Assembly (NCBI RefSeq): GCF_013373865.1 | Contig: NC_050468.1 | Coordinates: 10,664,510-10,728,509 of the forward strand | Origin: Monomorium pharaonis | Lineage: Eukaryota > Arthropoda > Insecta > Hymenoptera > Formicidae | Length of the DNA: 64,000 nt | Direction of reading: 5' to 3' | Part shown: in pieces, positions 8,310 through 22,004 of the stretch | Position numbering within the stretch: the first letter of the stretch is position 1 | Layout of the letters: the number at the start of each line of letters is the position of its first letter | Notes under the pieces: model-generated | Told to the model about the DNA's origin: nothing | Seen by the model: only the letters and a program-made list of their open reading frames with translations | Databases searched by the model: none | Program-made: the position numbers and the translations under genes

Positions 8310-10352
8310 CCATTCAAATCGATTCTGTAACGAAAGTACGTTATAAAAATGATAAACCAGGTGCCGGAGAAAATAAACGAGTTGACGTACTCTCGTGCGG
8401 ACTTTTTTTGTACGTGCATCGGATTCGAAGCCAGTCGGAAAATCCAGAGCATCGGTGTCGATTTGACGCGTCACCGGTGTAGTTCCTGCTTTCTGTAATT
8501 TTTTTTATTTTAATGTATCGGTTTTCTATGGCCGCGTTAACGAGTTACTATTGAGTTCGATGACACCCTTCTCTAGAACTATCCTTCCTGCTGTCGGCCG
8601 TGCAATCGAACATCTCTCCTCCCCCCCCCACTCTTTCTTTCCTCTTGACTCGTCTGTCTTCAGCAGAAGAAAGAAGAGCATGAGATCAGCGAGGATCGGT
8701 GCTTTCAAAGCGTATAGGTACGAGGGAGTAACGCGATACGTCGAAGTAAGGGATGCTTTAGTTTTCAATTTTTTCTTTGCTCTTTTTTTTACTTTTCGTT
8801 CCTAATTCAAGAACAGGAAACTGTGATGTCTAGAAAAATCGAATTGCATCAACGGTTTCAATCGACTATTTCTGAACTGTATTATGGTGTCAGCTATCAA
8901 ACTCTTTCTTTCCCCTTTCTCTTCCTCCCTTCCTTTACAATTGTGATATCAAAATAAAGAAATTAGAAAAAGAAGAGGACATAATTTTAGCAGATTTTAG
9001 GATAATTACTTAAAATGTCAAAAAATCAAATTAAATTTTACACCATTAATTTCAATATTTTTTGTTAATTACTGCTCTTTAAATTTATATCCGCCTTTTT
9101 TAACTGTTTATGACCAATATAAATTTTTCATGCATGAAATTGAGTAAGAAGATAAAAATGACGAGGAAAAAAACAAATGACTAGACAAAAATATTTTGCA
9201 GAAAATTGACGGACTACTATAAATTTCTTCGAATGACAGTAGCGGTGAACTTTTCTTTCTTTCATTATGAAAAACCCACGGGAGGTCTTTCCTTGGAATT
9301 TACTGCTCGATTTTCATCGTATTCGGCATGAATGGGTCGGCATTTTTCGTACCTGGACACGGTTAAATCGGCATAAGCGGAACATTTTCAGGTATCTTAC
9401 ATCTAGTTCGAAATCGCATATTGTATATTTTGAAGCTCTACAACGTGTTTCACATTCTGACTTTGTTACTAAGTATCGTACATATTTAAAGTAATATAGT
9501 ACAGATACAAATTGTTTTTATATTGTTTTTATATTATTTTCATATTCTTTTTATATTGTTTTCATCTGTTGGCTTTTTGCGGAAAGATACTATTTTTATT
9601 TCAACTCGAGAGTAGTCATTTAATTTTTTCGCGTAAAGATTTATTTGTTCTATAATTAATTGAGACTATTATTTCCGTATCAATTTATACTTAATACTTT
9701 TTTTAAGTAAGAGTAATGAAAAAATAAGTACGGATGTTTAATGAAAACTGCTGTGCTTTATTTTTTCGCTGAGGTATAAGAAACACCTAGATGACTGCTC
9801 CCAGATTATATTTGTTTTAAATATTTGTTGTTATTTTAGTCCTCTTATTTAATTGAAGAAGAATGAATGAAGTTGGTCGATTTTGGCCTCAGGAGTGGCA
9901 AAAGATGTTTTGTAGTTTTTGAACTGCTAAATTTGATTTTTATTTAAAAAATTTTTTAATTTGTTGAATACGTATTAAAATTAACATACAAAGCTATTAA
10001 ATAGATCTAGTACCTTAAATTATTAAGCTTTACGTATTAATTTGGGTTTTTTTTGTTAGTAAAATATATAAATACTCTTATTTCTAAAAATTTTCTAATA
10101 GTTTATTATCATTTTCTTGTGATTATTTGACATTTTGCTTATGCAATTTTTATCTTACATTCATTTAACTCAACATCTATTAAAAATGTTTTACAATATT
10201 GCTGATAATAAGTATGATTTTGAGCAATATTATTCTGAAGTCGTAATTGTGTTTCTATTTCTCAATGTTTTTTTACATATTTTTTTATATAATGTACAGA
10301 TGTTTGTGCATTAAAAATCGTTCATTATTGTAGCATTTTACTACAATAATAT

Positions 10353-10384
<32 letters not shown>

Positions 10385-11560
10385 TTCTCTATTATTAATT
10401 TGTTGTTTACTCTATTTATTAATTTGTGTATTAGTCTGTATTCATTTAATATTGTTTATTTCACTAGAACTTTCATATTTTTATTAGCATACCATTCTTA
10501 CAATAACTTCTTAGATGTTTAATAACTTTATATGCTGATTTTAATATATTTTTTGGATAAATTAAAAATGTTTAAAAGAAACAAATTTAGCAGCTCAAAA
10601 ACTGAAACAAAAAACATTTCGTATTATTTACTTCGCCGAAAACCAAAATCAGCCTATTTTATATATCCTTCTTTTATCAAACTATTACAGTGTTACATTC
10701 CGCACTATATAACAGCATCTAGAACACGATAAAACATATTAGCTATAGATTTGACTCCGGAAACATTAAGATGATAACGTTGGCCATTAGGTTCGTAGAT
10801 ACGATTATAATTTAATAGCTTAGTCGATAGCGCAGTTAATCAGTTTTGGTCAAAACGTTCCCTTAATGGCCTCGGAGATCAAATGGGTTTAAATAGAGGC
10901 CAATCCTGTCCTTGCCATTATATTCCGCGAAAGCAGAAACCGCGATGTCTTGAACATCATTTGGAATAAGCGGAAGATTCTCTCACTAGCATCATTTGAC
11001 TCGCCATAATTAATTCCAATTCTTTAACGTGACTTACGTTGTTTGTTTCTTCATGGAGAAAATTTTACATTAATGAATAATACAATATAAATCGCATTTT
11101 ACTATTTTTTATATTATCTGTGGACCAACGTGACTTTATAGAATAAATTATAGTACAACGTAACAAAATTTTAAACCGATATTCACATATTTTATTATTT
11201 GGTCGTAGGTGCAAAGTTATAATTTTTATTGTATTATTACATTATGTATCATTTTTTGTGTATGTTCACTATTTTATACCTTTTCATCAATTAATTTGAC
11301 AGAAACTCGGAGATATTAATTATATGAATAAATGAGATACACAGAGGGATATGAATGTGTAGTTTACACAACACAAATTTTCTCTGTATTGTCAAGTTGC
11401 ATCTAGATATTTGATAATTGTTATATCTACATTCGCTGATATTTTTTTGTCTCGTAAATGAAGCAAATAAATTACAAGTACATTGTTTAATTGCGAAGCG
11501 TTGTAAAAATGTTATGTAAACAAACAACAGGTGTTAATTTTTCGTTTTTGTTTTACCTCG
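8310..11560. other. Intergenic, mostly AT-rich
   Basis: No gene recognised. The longest frames are 60-80 codons, of biased AT composition and without recognisable domains. 10740-11050 is less AT-rich and more complex than its surroundings and could be a conserved non-coding element; this is a composition impression only. An (AT)n run is at 10359-10384. Confidence 0.6.
10359..10384. repeat. (AT)n microsatellite
   Basis: About 13 uninterrupted AT units. Confidence 0.9.
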
Positions 11561-12796
11561 GCAATTCTCGGTGACAATGGAGTAGTCCGTACTTTTTGTT
11601 AGCGTCTCGTATATAGGGTTGTAGGCACCCAACAAATTCTTTCCGGATGAACCATGAAGGATAAAGTGCGCACGTGGAGGATGGCAGGAAGGGAAGGAGG
11701 AAGAGAAAGAGAGGGAGAGAGAGGACAGAGAGGAAGAGAACGAACGAGATCGAGTAAGTAACGCCCCCGTCCCTCGTATCGCGTTCTTCGGGAGCAGATG
11801 TTCCCGGCGAGACTACCGAGACTCCACGCGTTTTGACTGACAGCTGAATACCTCCGAAAGGACTGCGCAGATCTCGGTACTATCCGTCCTTCATGGTTCT
11901 AAATTTCGTGTGCGAGCGTTTACGACGTATATACTCGCCGCCACAAAGAAAGGGCCTCTCCTCGTCGAAATTAAAAATATTCTATCCCCGAGAGAAAGAC
12001 GACGGGAAGATGGAGAAAAAGAGAGAAAGATCGTGTTTTCTTTTGTCTTGAGATAGAACGATCGTGCAGTCGACACGGTTAAATGTCTCGACGTTTCGCT
12101 GATCATGAAATGCTCCGGTTAACAAGCGCATCCGTGTCCTCGGAGGTCCACGGAGTCCTCGAAATTGACACCGGGAAGCGTCGTCTGATCTGGGCATAGC
12201 AGAATTTCCCCCCTCCCCCTCCCCACTTCTCCCCGTCGTCGGAGAACGACCTCCTTTGTCCCATGATACTGACGATAAAGGCGACATAATCGAAGGGTCG
12301 ATACTCCAGGAAGTTACGATGGATCCGGGAGTATCGGATACGCGATCAGCGACGAGACATCGAGCTAGAACGTCGTTCGTTATGGCGTACGTTAAACATT
12401 CGCATAAAAATAAGATTCACCGTGACGAAGAATTCACTTGTCTCTCTCGAGCTATAGTTGCTGTATTTCTTTTATTATCGTACGTGGTCGGTTTGCTCGG
12501 CTCGGCTCAGGCGATCGGTCGGAAGAGTTGAAAGACGTAAACCTTCCCAGCACGAGATACGAAGGGCGTTTAATGCGGATGGCCCCCGGGAAGGGATGTT
12601 AGACATGGGCCGGCGATAGCGATGTCACGGTAGCCACCGGAAATAGCCGCCACTATCAGCCACTTTGCCGGATAGCGCGCCGTCACCGCAGAAAGAGTTC
12701 CAATCTTCTATTCAGCACGTTCTTCCATGTCTCTCGCTCTTCCTGGTTTCACCAGACTATTCTGCGCCTCTTCTCCCCTTCCTCCCGACTTGTTCT

Positions 12797-12838
12797 CTCT
12801 CTCTCTCTCTTCTCTTTTCTCTCTCCCTCTCTCTCACC
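12797..12838. repeat. CT-rich microsatellite
   Basis: Interrupted (CT)n with TCTTTTC breaks. It accounts for the serine/leucine-rich translations here. Confidence 0.8.
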
Positions 12839-13424
12839 TTCCTTCTCTTACCTCTTTTCCTTTTCCCAAGTTGCCCGATACAACGTCTCGACGAGAATGG
12901 ACTAGAGTCGTTTCCACCGCCGAAAAAAGAAGCGTCAAAGGATGGCAGAAGATGGCCGGAAGTACGAAAGAAAGCAGATGCCCCAACTTATCTGGCCAAC
13001 ATCCTTCGGCTCTCCCGCTGTGCTGACTCCCCTGAGACATTCTTCTCCGCAGATTTTCCACGGTTTAGCACAAACGACCAGACCTCTTTCCCTGTTTCTT
13101 TCCTATTTAAACAAAACGTGCGTGGAAGGAACGATTCTTGCGAAGTGTCTAAAAATGTATTGAAATACAGATCTGTGAAAATTATTTTAGCAGAACGCAC
13201 GAAAGACACTTGAATGTGATGAACGATATTTCAAGAAATTGACATCTTAATAACAACTTGATCTGTCCTAATTATTTCGACAGTCTAACAAAATCATTTT
13301 CAGATCTGTATTTAGTTAAATTTTTAGATACTTTAGTAAAGCCCTATTTTTGTGTAAACACTCGTAGTTTATACATTTACGAGAATGTTTACGATTATTG
13401 TTTTTACGAGTTTTTTATTTGTTC

Positions 13425-13448
13425 AACACACACACACACACACACACA
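13425..13448. repeat. (CA)n microsatellite
   Basis: Twelve uninterrupted CA units. Confidence 0.9.
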
Positions 13449-14406
13449 TTATATACATACAAAATGTAGGGTAAAAATGGCGAAAATCTAAAGTTTTGTA
13501 GACCGTGATAAATTGCACGCGTCTTATTTTTTATTTAATTCGACGGGCGCAATGGCGCGTCGAGAAATACGCTATTACGAAACGCCACGGATACAGAGCG
13601 GTAGAACGATGGGAGCGAAACGCAGTGTCGTTGATAGAGTATGCAAACTTCATTGCCCAAAGGGGGTGGGCGGTCGGACTTGGCCCTTTCTTCGTTTCTT
13701 TGCTTACGCCGGCGGCTTGCACCCCATTCGGCGCGGTAAGTAGCTGCGCTACTAAGCGGTGGTTGCGGTGATACATCATGGGGTGTCAACGAGTGTCCCT
13801 GCCGCTGTAATCTCGCATCCATCAAGGCGACGCACGGGACGGAACGGGACGGGACGGGACCAAAACGAGGGGGGAGGGGGGTAGGGGATACGCGGACGAG
13901 CGGGCGGACGCGTACGACGGCTCTCTGATCGATGTCCATCGGCTCCGAGAAGCGACCTTCGCTCCGAGGCCTCACCTACGACCTTCTTTCTCTCCTAACA
14001 CGATTTGACGGTGGCGATCGGTGGGGTAGTTCTCGCTAGGATCAATCGGTTTTTGCCCGACTCGATTTTCATTTATCTTTCCCTATCTGAAGGCTGCTAT
14101 CGTCATCGTGATCCTTCAGGCCGCGCCGCACGCCCGCCGATGTAAAGCCCGGACAGTCCGTCGTTTCCGTGTATACCCGAATCAGGCATGAGTTTTGCAC
14201 ACAGACCGCGTAAAAAATGATCGCGTTCGCTCCCCCGAAAAGACCCGTTACCTCCCGTTGAGTAACCGTGCAGTCCCGTTGTGTCTCTTTACCGCTTTCT
14301 AATCTCGGCTTCCTAGATTCTGGAAAGTGGAAGAGAGGCGAGTGAGTTGAAGTTAACCGATGTTTCTCATCCTTGTTCCGCTAATTACTCACTAATCTCC
14401 ACGTAG

Positions 14407-14491
14407 ATGTACCCAAGTGGTGAGCTTGGCAAAGCCAGGATCACCGAAGCGGATTATAACGGTGTCCTTGATCCTTAAGAGACCTTCGCAG
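14407..14491 (+). other. Exon-like segment (possible 5' UTR or coding exon)
   Basis: A pyrimidine-rich stretch with a CTAAT branch-like motif ends in CCACGTAG at 14406, and CAG then GTATCG lies at 14489-14497. These bracket 85 nt with one frame open. The - strand also has a 46-codon stop-free frame across this segment, ending at a GTGAGT donor-like motif, so the strand is ambiguous. A nested hairpin (GGTGA..TGGC/GCCA..TCACC, 14419-14445) lies inside. No protein family recognised. Confidence 0.2.
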
Positions 14492-14580
14492 GTATCGCCT
14501 TTAGTGCAGCGTCCCTTCTCCGCTTCTCTCTGTTACTTTGCACGTACGTGATTGCTGATTGGTACTTTATACGATAATAC

Positions 14581-15690
14581 CAGGAAGAAGCTCCAAAGCT
14601 AATAAGAGTCAAATCCTTATTACTGACATTTGGTATACAAATAAACTTAACCATTGTATTTTTTATTTTAAAGAAACATATACAGAATATCCTGTTATAA
14701 TATTGCTTAAGAGTAGATTACTGAGATCGTCTTGAGATAAAAATTCTACCAAAATATCAAGACTACAATAGTTTGTTTAAAGAAAGTTGAAAGTGTGAAT
14801 ATTTTATTGTTCAAAATGTGCGCCCTCACTTACGACATAGCGTGTTGTTCCTAAGTATGAATTCTTTTTTTTGTATTAACTTTGAATATACCGGTGATTT
14901 GGATAGTTTACTTTGCCACCTTTAACTTTGCCACTTTAATCTTGAATACAGTATTTTTTTCAGTATTTTTTTCCTGAATACATATCTATCACGGCATTTT
15001 TCCTATCTTAAAGTGTTTTTAAAAATCTGAAAAAATTAATAAAATGTTTGTCAACATTGTGATATTAAAAATTGCATAGTTATTTTGAGAAACATTATTT
15101 ATTTAATATTTGTTTAATAAACTTGAAACACGCGGAATTAACTCTGTCCGTTGTTTGGCATTTCATTTTTTTGATAATTAATAAATAGGGAAGCAGCGAT
15201 TTATTAAAACTTTTAAAGAAGTCATTGTTTTAACTAAAAACAGCATTTTTTATTATAATAAATAACAAATTTGTAAATCTACAAAAGAAACTCACATGTT
15301 GTCCATCAAGAATGATTTTACCTGTTTGTCATTCAGTGATATATTGGTGCTTCCTTGACTTTGGGGTTTCTCGAATCCCTTTTACTACCTACTTTTTTTA
15401 AATAAAATAGCCAAGCAGATAGATTTGCTGGTTTTTATGATTATAAATGGATATTACTTTGTATTGTCATAGATCCACGTCATAGATCCACGTGTTCGGG
15501 ATTAAAGTAAAACCTTTTTCGTTCAAAAGCTACTGCGTATAGTCGTATTTTAATATTAAGATTTTTTTCTTATAATCTCAGAATTCTTAGGAGTTGTTAC
15601 AATTTTTACATCCTAAATATGCATGGATTTTTATTCTTATTTTTTGTTCTCTTTATGAGAAGATTTTTTTCCAATGAACTTTTATGACCC
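14581..15690. other. AT-rich intergenic DNA
   Basis: No gene or clear element seen. A 13-bp tandem duplication (CATAGATCCACGT, 15469-15494) is the only clear repeat. Confidence 0.6.
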
Positions 15691-18600
15691 CTGTTTACGC
15701 AGAAAAATCACGCGGTAGCGTTGGTTGTAACGCGGCCGTCAGTTGCAGCGAATAAATTATGTTGCACGGGGCCGGGGGCCGGTGTATATTGCTCGCAAAT
15801 GGTATCTGGATAATTCGACGTGGTGGCGAATCGACGTCGAATCGCTTTATTGCGGACTGGTTTGCAAACAGTGCCATGCGGAGCGGACCCGAGCGTAGCA
15901 CCGTACCCGTGATTAATGGCCAAGGGTGCGCCAGAGTAGTCCAGAAATTAAGCGCGGAAAAAACAGATCGTTCCTCTCGTTACGCGTACGATTTCTGTTC
16001 TGCCGGCTCCATCAGAGTGCCAATAAATAGTCGTACAGCAATGTCTAAGTGAACCTCTTCTCTCACGTTAATTAACTGGAAAATTATTTTGACCGCCCAA
16101 AACAACTCGCGAAGATTCGTGCTTAAAAAGCTAAGCGATTTCTCGTATAACGAATTCTCTTACAATTATTAAAAACACAAGTTAAAAAATGTAGAACACG
16201 GACATTTAGAAAGCCCTGGCAAGCCATTCTTTATTACTTATTATCAATAATGAACAAATTAATAAACAAAAATTTAAAATTAATTTCTGAATCGCGATAT
16301 ATTTTAGCGTGCATATATTCCGCGCGTTTTAATCGGATTACAAATGATATGTCCTGCAATTGTCAAAAGGCGATGTCGCGTTCGCCGGTCGACCGGAGGC
16401 CAAAAATTCAACGCGCAAGCGTCGTTTTTCCCCCCTTGACCCTGAATTATTCAACGACTCGAAGACCCGGCGAGGACTTCATAAAAATTGCACGCGTCGT
16501 GATTGCCGTGGTTCAGAGTCAACGGACGGGAGGAAAAGAGGCCACAGGGGAGGAAGAGAAAGAGAGACCTTTAAAATTTACCTTCTCCCCGCGAACCCCG
16601 AGGGGAGAGGTACGACGCCATCTTCCTTCCACGGCGCGACGCTGCTTTTTTTAAATCTAGGACATGTAAATGCCTCCAAGTGGGACGAATAGATGCACTA
16701 TGAATGAGCCGGAAAATCGAGATTGATTCCTCTGTGGCCTCGTATCAATGAGTAATGACGTGTGCTTCCGCACAAAGACTTGTCTCCGGTTGGGCTAGGT
16801 GCACATCATATTCCGCGTTCTGACAGCTTTTGTCTTTTACAGTCTTATACTATATAATGTAGATGATTTGTTGCAGCTTCGAGAATTGTGAGAAATTTTG
16901 CAACTTTCGAGCCCCTTTGCGCGTTTTCTTGATGAGATTTTACCAGCGCTTGAAATTTCCCTCTGGAAATTTTTGTCATCGACCACGCGTAAATTTTCCA
17001 CCGTAAAACTAACCGTCGACCGCGGGTCGAGAAACGTCCCGGGTGACGTATAATCGATCAGACCGAATTTCCCCTCTTGTCGCCAATCCCTTAAATCCGC
17101 CCACCTATCACTTCGCGGTATGTAAAGGGTGTGTTTAGAATCCGACGGGGGCTATAGAATGGTGCTCGCCCGGCGATTCGTAACAGTCGTGACCGCGTAC
17201 TCGGCATAATGCGGGAATCGTGTTCCGCATCCGGAAGTATTGCGCGCGGGATAGATGTTCACCCGGACGCGCTTTGAAAAACTGGCCGTCAAGCAAACAT
17301 CTTTGAGAAGCGGGGATGGAAATTTCGGTTAGAAATTCATATTTAACGCATCCTTTCGATGAGATTCTATACCGCTTTTGAATAATTTTCTGAAATATTA
17401 TAATTTAAAATATTACATTTTTAATCAATGATTAGTCTATCTTCCAAAGCGGGAAAAAGATCCTTAACACGAGTTCCCAAAAAAGAAAGCTATATAAATT
17501 TATCTTAGTATCGAATGTTACAGATATTGAATTGTGATACAGCATCTAGCCTATTACCCACACTTAATGCGAGAATAAAAAAAGGTTACAACGCATAAAC
17601 TATCGGGGTATCGTAAAACGTTATCATAAAATAAAATTTTACGAAGTGAATAGATCTCATATACGACACAGGAAGAGTTTTCATATTATCCCGTGAATAT
17701 TAATCGAGTAATCCGTCTTGAAGAAAGATATCAACGAAACAAATTTCCACCTTTCGAACCTTTAAAATCCGGCGACAGCGAAGTTCAGCGAACATTGAAT
17801 ACCGAATCTTCGCCGGCGTACCAAACGGGGGATGAAAGGAGGGTAGGGGGGGGGGGGAGAGTCCTCACCCTTGCCCTCGACCTCGCCCCTCAAGGGTAAT
17901 AAAACGGCAATTTAATTCGTACACTTGATAAACGTCGCACCGCCTGCGCCCGCGAGCTTGGCGAAAGTCAAACGAACGGGGAGGGCTTATTTTGCAAATC
18001 ATCGCCTCGGCGATAATAAAGCGCACGCCTCGAGAAACAAGGAGCAAAATAAAGGCGCGAGAGACGTGAGCGATGACGAAACCTCGCGGTTTCGCACCGG
18101 GGATAATGATAAACTGCCGGCGTCAGAGTTAAACGATCGATTATTTCGTCGTGGAAGAGATGCGCGCGTCTACGCGCCGTGTGATGGAGCGCATACAATA
18201 AATTCGAAGCTGAGAAAAGTGCGCGCCGCGCACGCGGTATGCCGGGGGCCTTCGTCGTTTGCCTTCGCAACGTTCGATTTCGTGCCCTTCGATCGCGCCA
18301 AGTGCCAGGAGGCGAGAGGTAATCGCTATGGAGAAAACGGCGGTTGTTTCATTGCCAAGGCGTCAATAGTTGCAAAGAGTTTAATAAAGGACGTTCGACG
18401 AGTTGCGCATCAGCGGCAAGTATGAATAACAAAAGCCCGATTGATCCTTGGTTTTACGGTGAATGTCCCAGTATTCGTGTATCCGCGCAAAGTTTCGAAT
18501 TACCAAGTCTAAATACCAAAGCAATGTATAGAAGAAGAAAGGAGTAGCGAATTCGCCGATCGAATTTGCCGATTCGTATAGCCGAGAGACAAGACATTTA

Positions 18601-18992
18601 TACCTCGCGAATAAGCAGATTTGCGTCCCCTGTTCCAAAGTTGCAAGTGTCTATCGAGGATCATCGCTGCATTATACTTGCGGCGTAACTTCGCATTCCA
18701 CCGTGAGCGCATTGAGAACCCGCGGCCATGTCCGGCCAGCCTGCGACAGAGAGAGCGAGCGGGGTTGAAACGTAGAGTAGGTAGAAAGGGGATTTTGCAG
18801 GAGGAGGAGGAGGAGAGAGGTGGGGGACAGAGGGGGGGGGGAGTTACTCGCAGGGTGGTTAGTGGCATTCATCGCGATGCAGATGGCTTCCACCCTTCGC
18901 GCCGGCAAGAGAAAGAGAAAGAGAGGAAGTGGGAGTGAGAAAAAGAGAGATCGAGCAGTCCGGGAGTGAACGAGAGGGAGATCACCGGCGAT

Positions 18993-19001
18993 GCCGCCGC
19001 C

Positions 19002-19033
<32 letters not shown>

Positions 19034-19036
19034 TGC
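18993..19036. repeat. (CCG)n/(CTG)n trinucleotide repeat
   Basis: Three CCG units followed by about eleven CTG-type units with one TTG interruption. It yields leucine, cysteine or alanine runs depending on frame. There is no evidence that it is coding. Confidence 0.9.
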
Positions 19037-19279
19037 GTGTGCGTGCACGCGCTTTTTCCTGCGTCCCTCTGTGCCTTTGGCCTGTGCATAACTGCCCCCT
19101 TTCCCTCCTGCGGTGCACGCACACGTGCGTGCGATCGACCAATCGGCGGCATACGCGTTGCCTCTTTCTCTCTGCGTGGAATGTGAGATATACGCGCGTG
19201 TGTGCGTGTAGGCGAGATGCGTCCGGCGTGCGTAATGGTGCGTACGCGCGTCCGTATGCGACGTTTTTATTTCTTCGTC

Positions 19280-19306
19280 GAGGAGGAGGAGGAGGAGGAG
19301 GAGGAG
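19280..19306. repeat. (GAG)n trinucleotide repeat
   Basis: Nine GAG units in CpG-rich non-coding DNA, 250 bp from the CTG tract. Confidence 0.9.
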
Positions 19307-21448
19307 CAGTAAGTTAACCGCCGGCACAAATCGAACGTGCACTCGGGGCTTTGCTTTCGGGCCGAGTGGCACGGGCGATAATCGTGCACCGAATCCTCGC
19401 GAGATATGAAAGTTGGGATGGGAATTGCGTCATGTCTCTCTCGCCCTTATTCACATCTTGTGCCTTCTACGTGTTGTAACAAAAAGCTCTTTTCTAGATA
19501 TTTTTTTTCGTTACCGGCGCAAAATCTCCAGGATTATATTTCTTGATCATCGAGCAGTTATCAAGGTCTACGCGATAGAGTTCGTTCGTTTTCGGTTTTA
19601 TCGGCGCAGGTGCTACTGTTTCTTAACATTGATTCTCGCTTGAGTCTGAATTTAAAGAATACGTAACGTCGTGTTTAAACGATTACCCGCTCTCTCGGTC
19701 GCCGCGCACGCACGATTTCGTATGGGTCACAACAAGGAGCGTGTATCTCGAATAAACGGGAACGTCGTCCCGGATTTAATTCTCGTTTACGAACGTATAC
19801 CCCTCCCCTGCTCTCCCCCTTCCGCCCTTTCCCCCCTCCCTCCTCCTCGTCCGATCCACCCCTTCTCCTTTCTCCTACTTGGCTCGTGAACGTATATTGT
19901 ATATCCTCGGGAGGGTAGAGCCCGGTTCTCTGTATTTACCTGTCACCTCGATGACGATCGTGACGAGGGTACTACCCGGCGTACCCTTCGTTCTTGACGC
20001 TCGTTCAGGGTACGAATACATATAGACGTCTTGGATATGGCTCGTGTGTCACAGTACGGTTTTTCATGAGCTCTTGCTCGCACACGCGAATTATCTGAGA
20101 GGTATTAAAAATAATCTACGATACACGTATATTCGACGCTATTAACGGATTTAATTCGAAGGCATATACTAATAAGAATAATTGAGAAGCGTATCAATTC
20201 GTGCGCGCGCGCGCCAAATCGCATCACCGTTAATTGGCAATAATGAAAGCACGTGTGGGAAATCTATTTTAATTAGCCCGTATAACATGATATTTGATGT
20301 AAAAACTTGTAAGAGTAGTTAAAATCAATATGCGTACAAACATGGGGTCGACGATTTCGCCGCATGCCTCCAAACGGGAGGGGGAACATTGGTAAACAGC
20401 GATCAATTATCCGCGCGAGTCTCGTGGCCGTGCGTAAATTATCTCGTTCTCGCTTATATATATATATCTAGATACGGGACGAGAGGCACGGGAAATCGTC
20501 ACATTTTTCATGGAGATTAATCGAGTCGACAAACGAGTTCGATCGATGAATAATCGATCCGGGGGAGGACGCGATAAATCGGTTCCTGCTGGCCCGGTGG
20601 TAGCTACTGATTCCACCGCGGCGATTTGCATACGCAGGAACGTGTCGCGGTACCAACGACACCCCAGACAAACCCCACCCTTCTCGATTATCATGAAAAT
20701 GTCTCGAAAACGTGTGTCGCATCGCAGACACACTCGCACGATGGCTCTCGCCGGCCAGCGACTGCTAGTTGGAAGAGGGGAAACCCCTCGCTCGCACCGG
20801 AACAGGGGCTACCACACGAGACACGAAAATTGGCATAAATGAGATTGATACGACTTTAAGTTACTCCACACGTGAGAGGCTCGCCGCTCGTCGAGATTCT
20901 GGTCCCGCCACTCGTCACGCCACTTTGCGCGCGCGCGCTCGCCTCCTCCGTGAAGAAAAGCCCGCCGAACGACGCTCTCGACCCCGAGGCGTCCGGCCAG
21001 ATACGCCCCTGCCGTTGACCGGCGTGTCGTTCGTTTCAATAACGATCTGCAGGAACCCGTTCTGCGGAAAGTGACGTTGAGAAAGAAAGAGAGAAGAAAC
21101 CAGCCAGGTAGCCCACGGTGGCCGAGGCTGTATTAGCGTCGACCTATTTTGGGCCGTACCACCGTGGCTCCGATGAATCGAGTGCGCTTTTCTCTTTATT
21201 CTCCCGAGGCGTTGATGGTGAATACGCTTTGCGACAGGTGGCATTTATATCTTCTTATGTACGTATAATATCTCTCTTACCGAGCGCAACGTCAGCCGAG
21301 GAATCTTGAAAATGTCGTAATCGATATGTATCGGTTGATCTTTCGAAGAGAACGCTTGCCTCCCCGTCACATATTTACATATTTGCACGCTACTTTATCT
21401 TAATTTAAATCGTCTTTTTTTGAGTAAAATAAATGTTGCAATAACCTT

Positions 21449-22004
21449 TTAAGGGTGTATCGGACATACAATCTAGACAAAAGTGCATGAAATTTGAAAT
21501 ACTTAAATATCTACGCCTAACGCATAGTAAATCTAGATGTAAGAAACTTGAACGATAGTTGGAGTCTTATTTTTACTCTTACAAAGGTATTTTTCACGTA
21601 TTTGCGATTTTTTTCACTTATGAGCTTAAACTTTTGACAGTGAAAATGCACAATTATCTCAAGTTATATTTTATTTCTTTAAAACGGTGTAGTGAAGACA
21701 ATTGAAACTTGGCAGATATTTTCATCTATTCATATACTAGATTAACTAGATGTACGAAAAAATTCAAAACACTGATACTATTTCTTCTATATTTTTTTAA
21801 CTGTTCATCCGTTAAGATCGTCTTTTTCCATAAGATAGAAAAGGATACCATGTAAAATCAGTGAAAATTAAAATAGTTATAACTCAGTAACCGTTTAGTG
21901 GATGCGTTTTCAATTTTTTGCAGTACATTAAGGAAACTAAAAGAACAATTTCACAATTTTTTAGCAACTTTGTACCATTTTGAACTTTAGTCCGATACAT
22001 TAAG
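21449..22004. mobile_element. Non-autonomous DNA element, ~0.55 kb, with inverted termini
   Basis: The left end TTAAGGGTGTATCGGACAT (from about 21449) is matched in inverse by ATGTATCGGAC read from the right end (TTTAGTCCGATACATTAAGG, to about 22004). The interior is AT-rich without coding capacity. The terminal GTATCGGAC motif and TTAA or TA at both borders suggest a MITE-like derivative of a cut-and-paste transposon. The superfamily is uncertain. Confidence 0.6.

Larger units (their letters stand above)
11561..14580. other. CpG-rich intergenic block
   Basis: Composition shifts to CpG-dense and GC-rich, with purine runs near 11685-11750, a pyrimidine-rich CT tract (12797-12838), a (CA)n run and GGGAC repeats near 13835-13861. 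The open frames here, up to 182 codons, are low-complexity or overlap on both strands, as expected in GC-rich DNA, and have no recognisable domain. An exon-like segment is noted at 14407-14491. Confidence 0.5.
15691..21448. other. CpG-rich intergenic block with AT-rich breaks
   Basis: CpG-dense DNA with AT-rich interruptions near 16050-16350 and 17330-17700. Long overlapping frames on both strands, for example 17925-18425, have arginine-rich, domain-free translations and look like composition artefacts. It holds trinucleotide runs (18993-19036, 19280-19306) and a poly-G run near 17846-17859. No gene supported. Confidence 0.5.

Noticed and set aside
12665..13213. 182-codon open frame in a CpG-rich block
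   Set aside because: Serine/leucine-rich stretch comes from a CT microsatellite; no domain and overlapping frames on the other strand.
17925..18425. 166-codon open frame
   Set aside because: Overlapping open frames on the - strand and no recognisable domain; consistent with stop-poor CpG-rich DNA.
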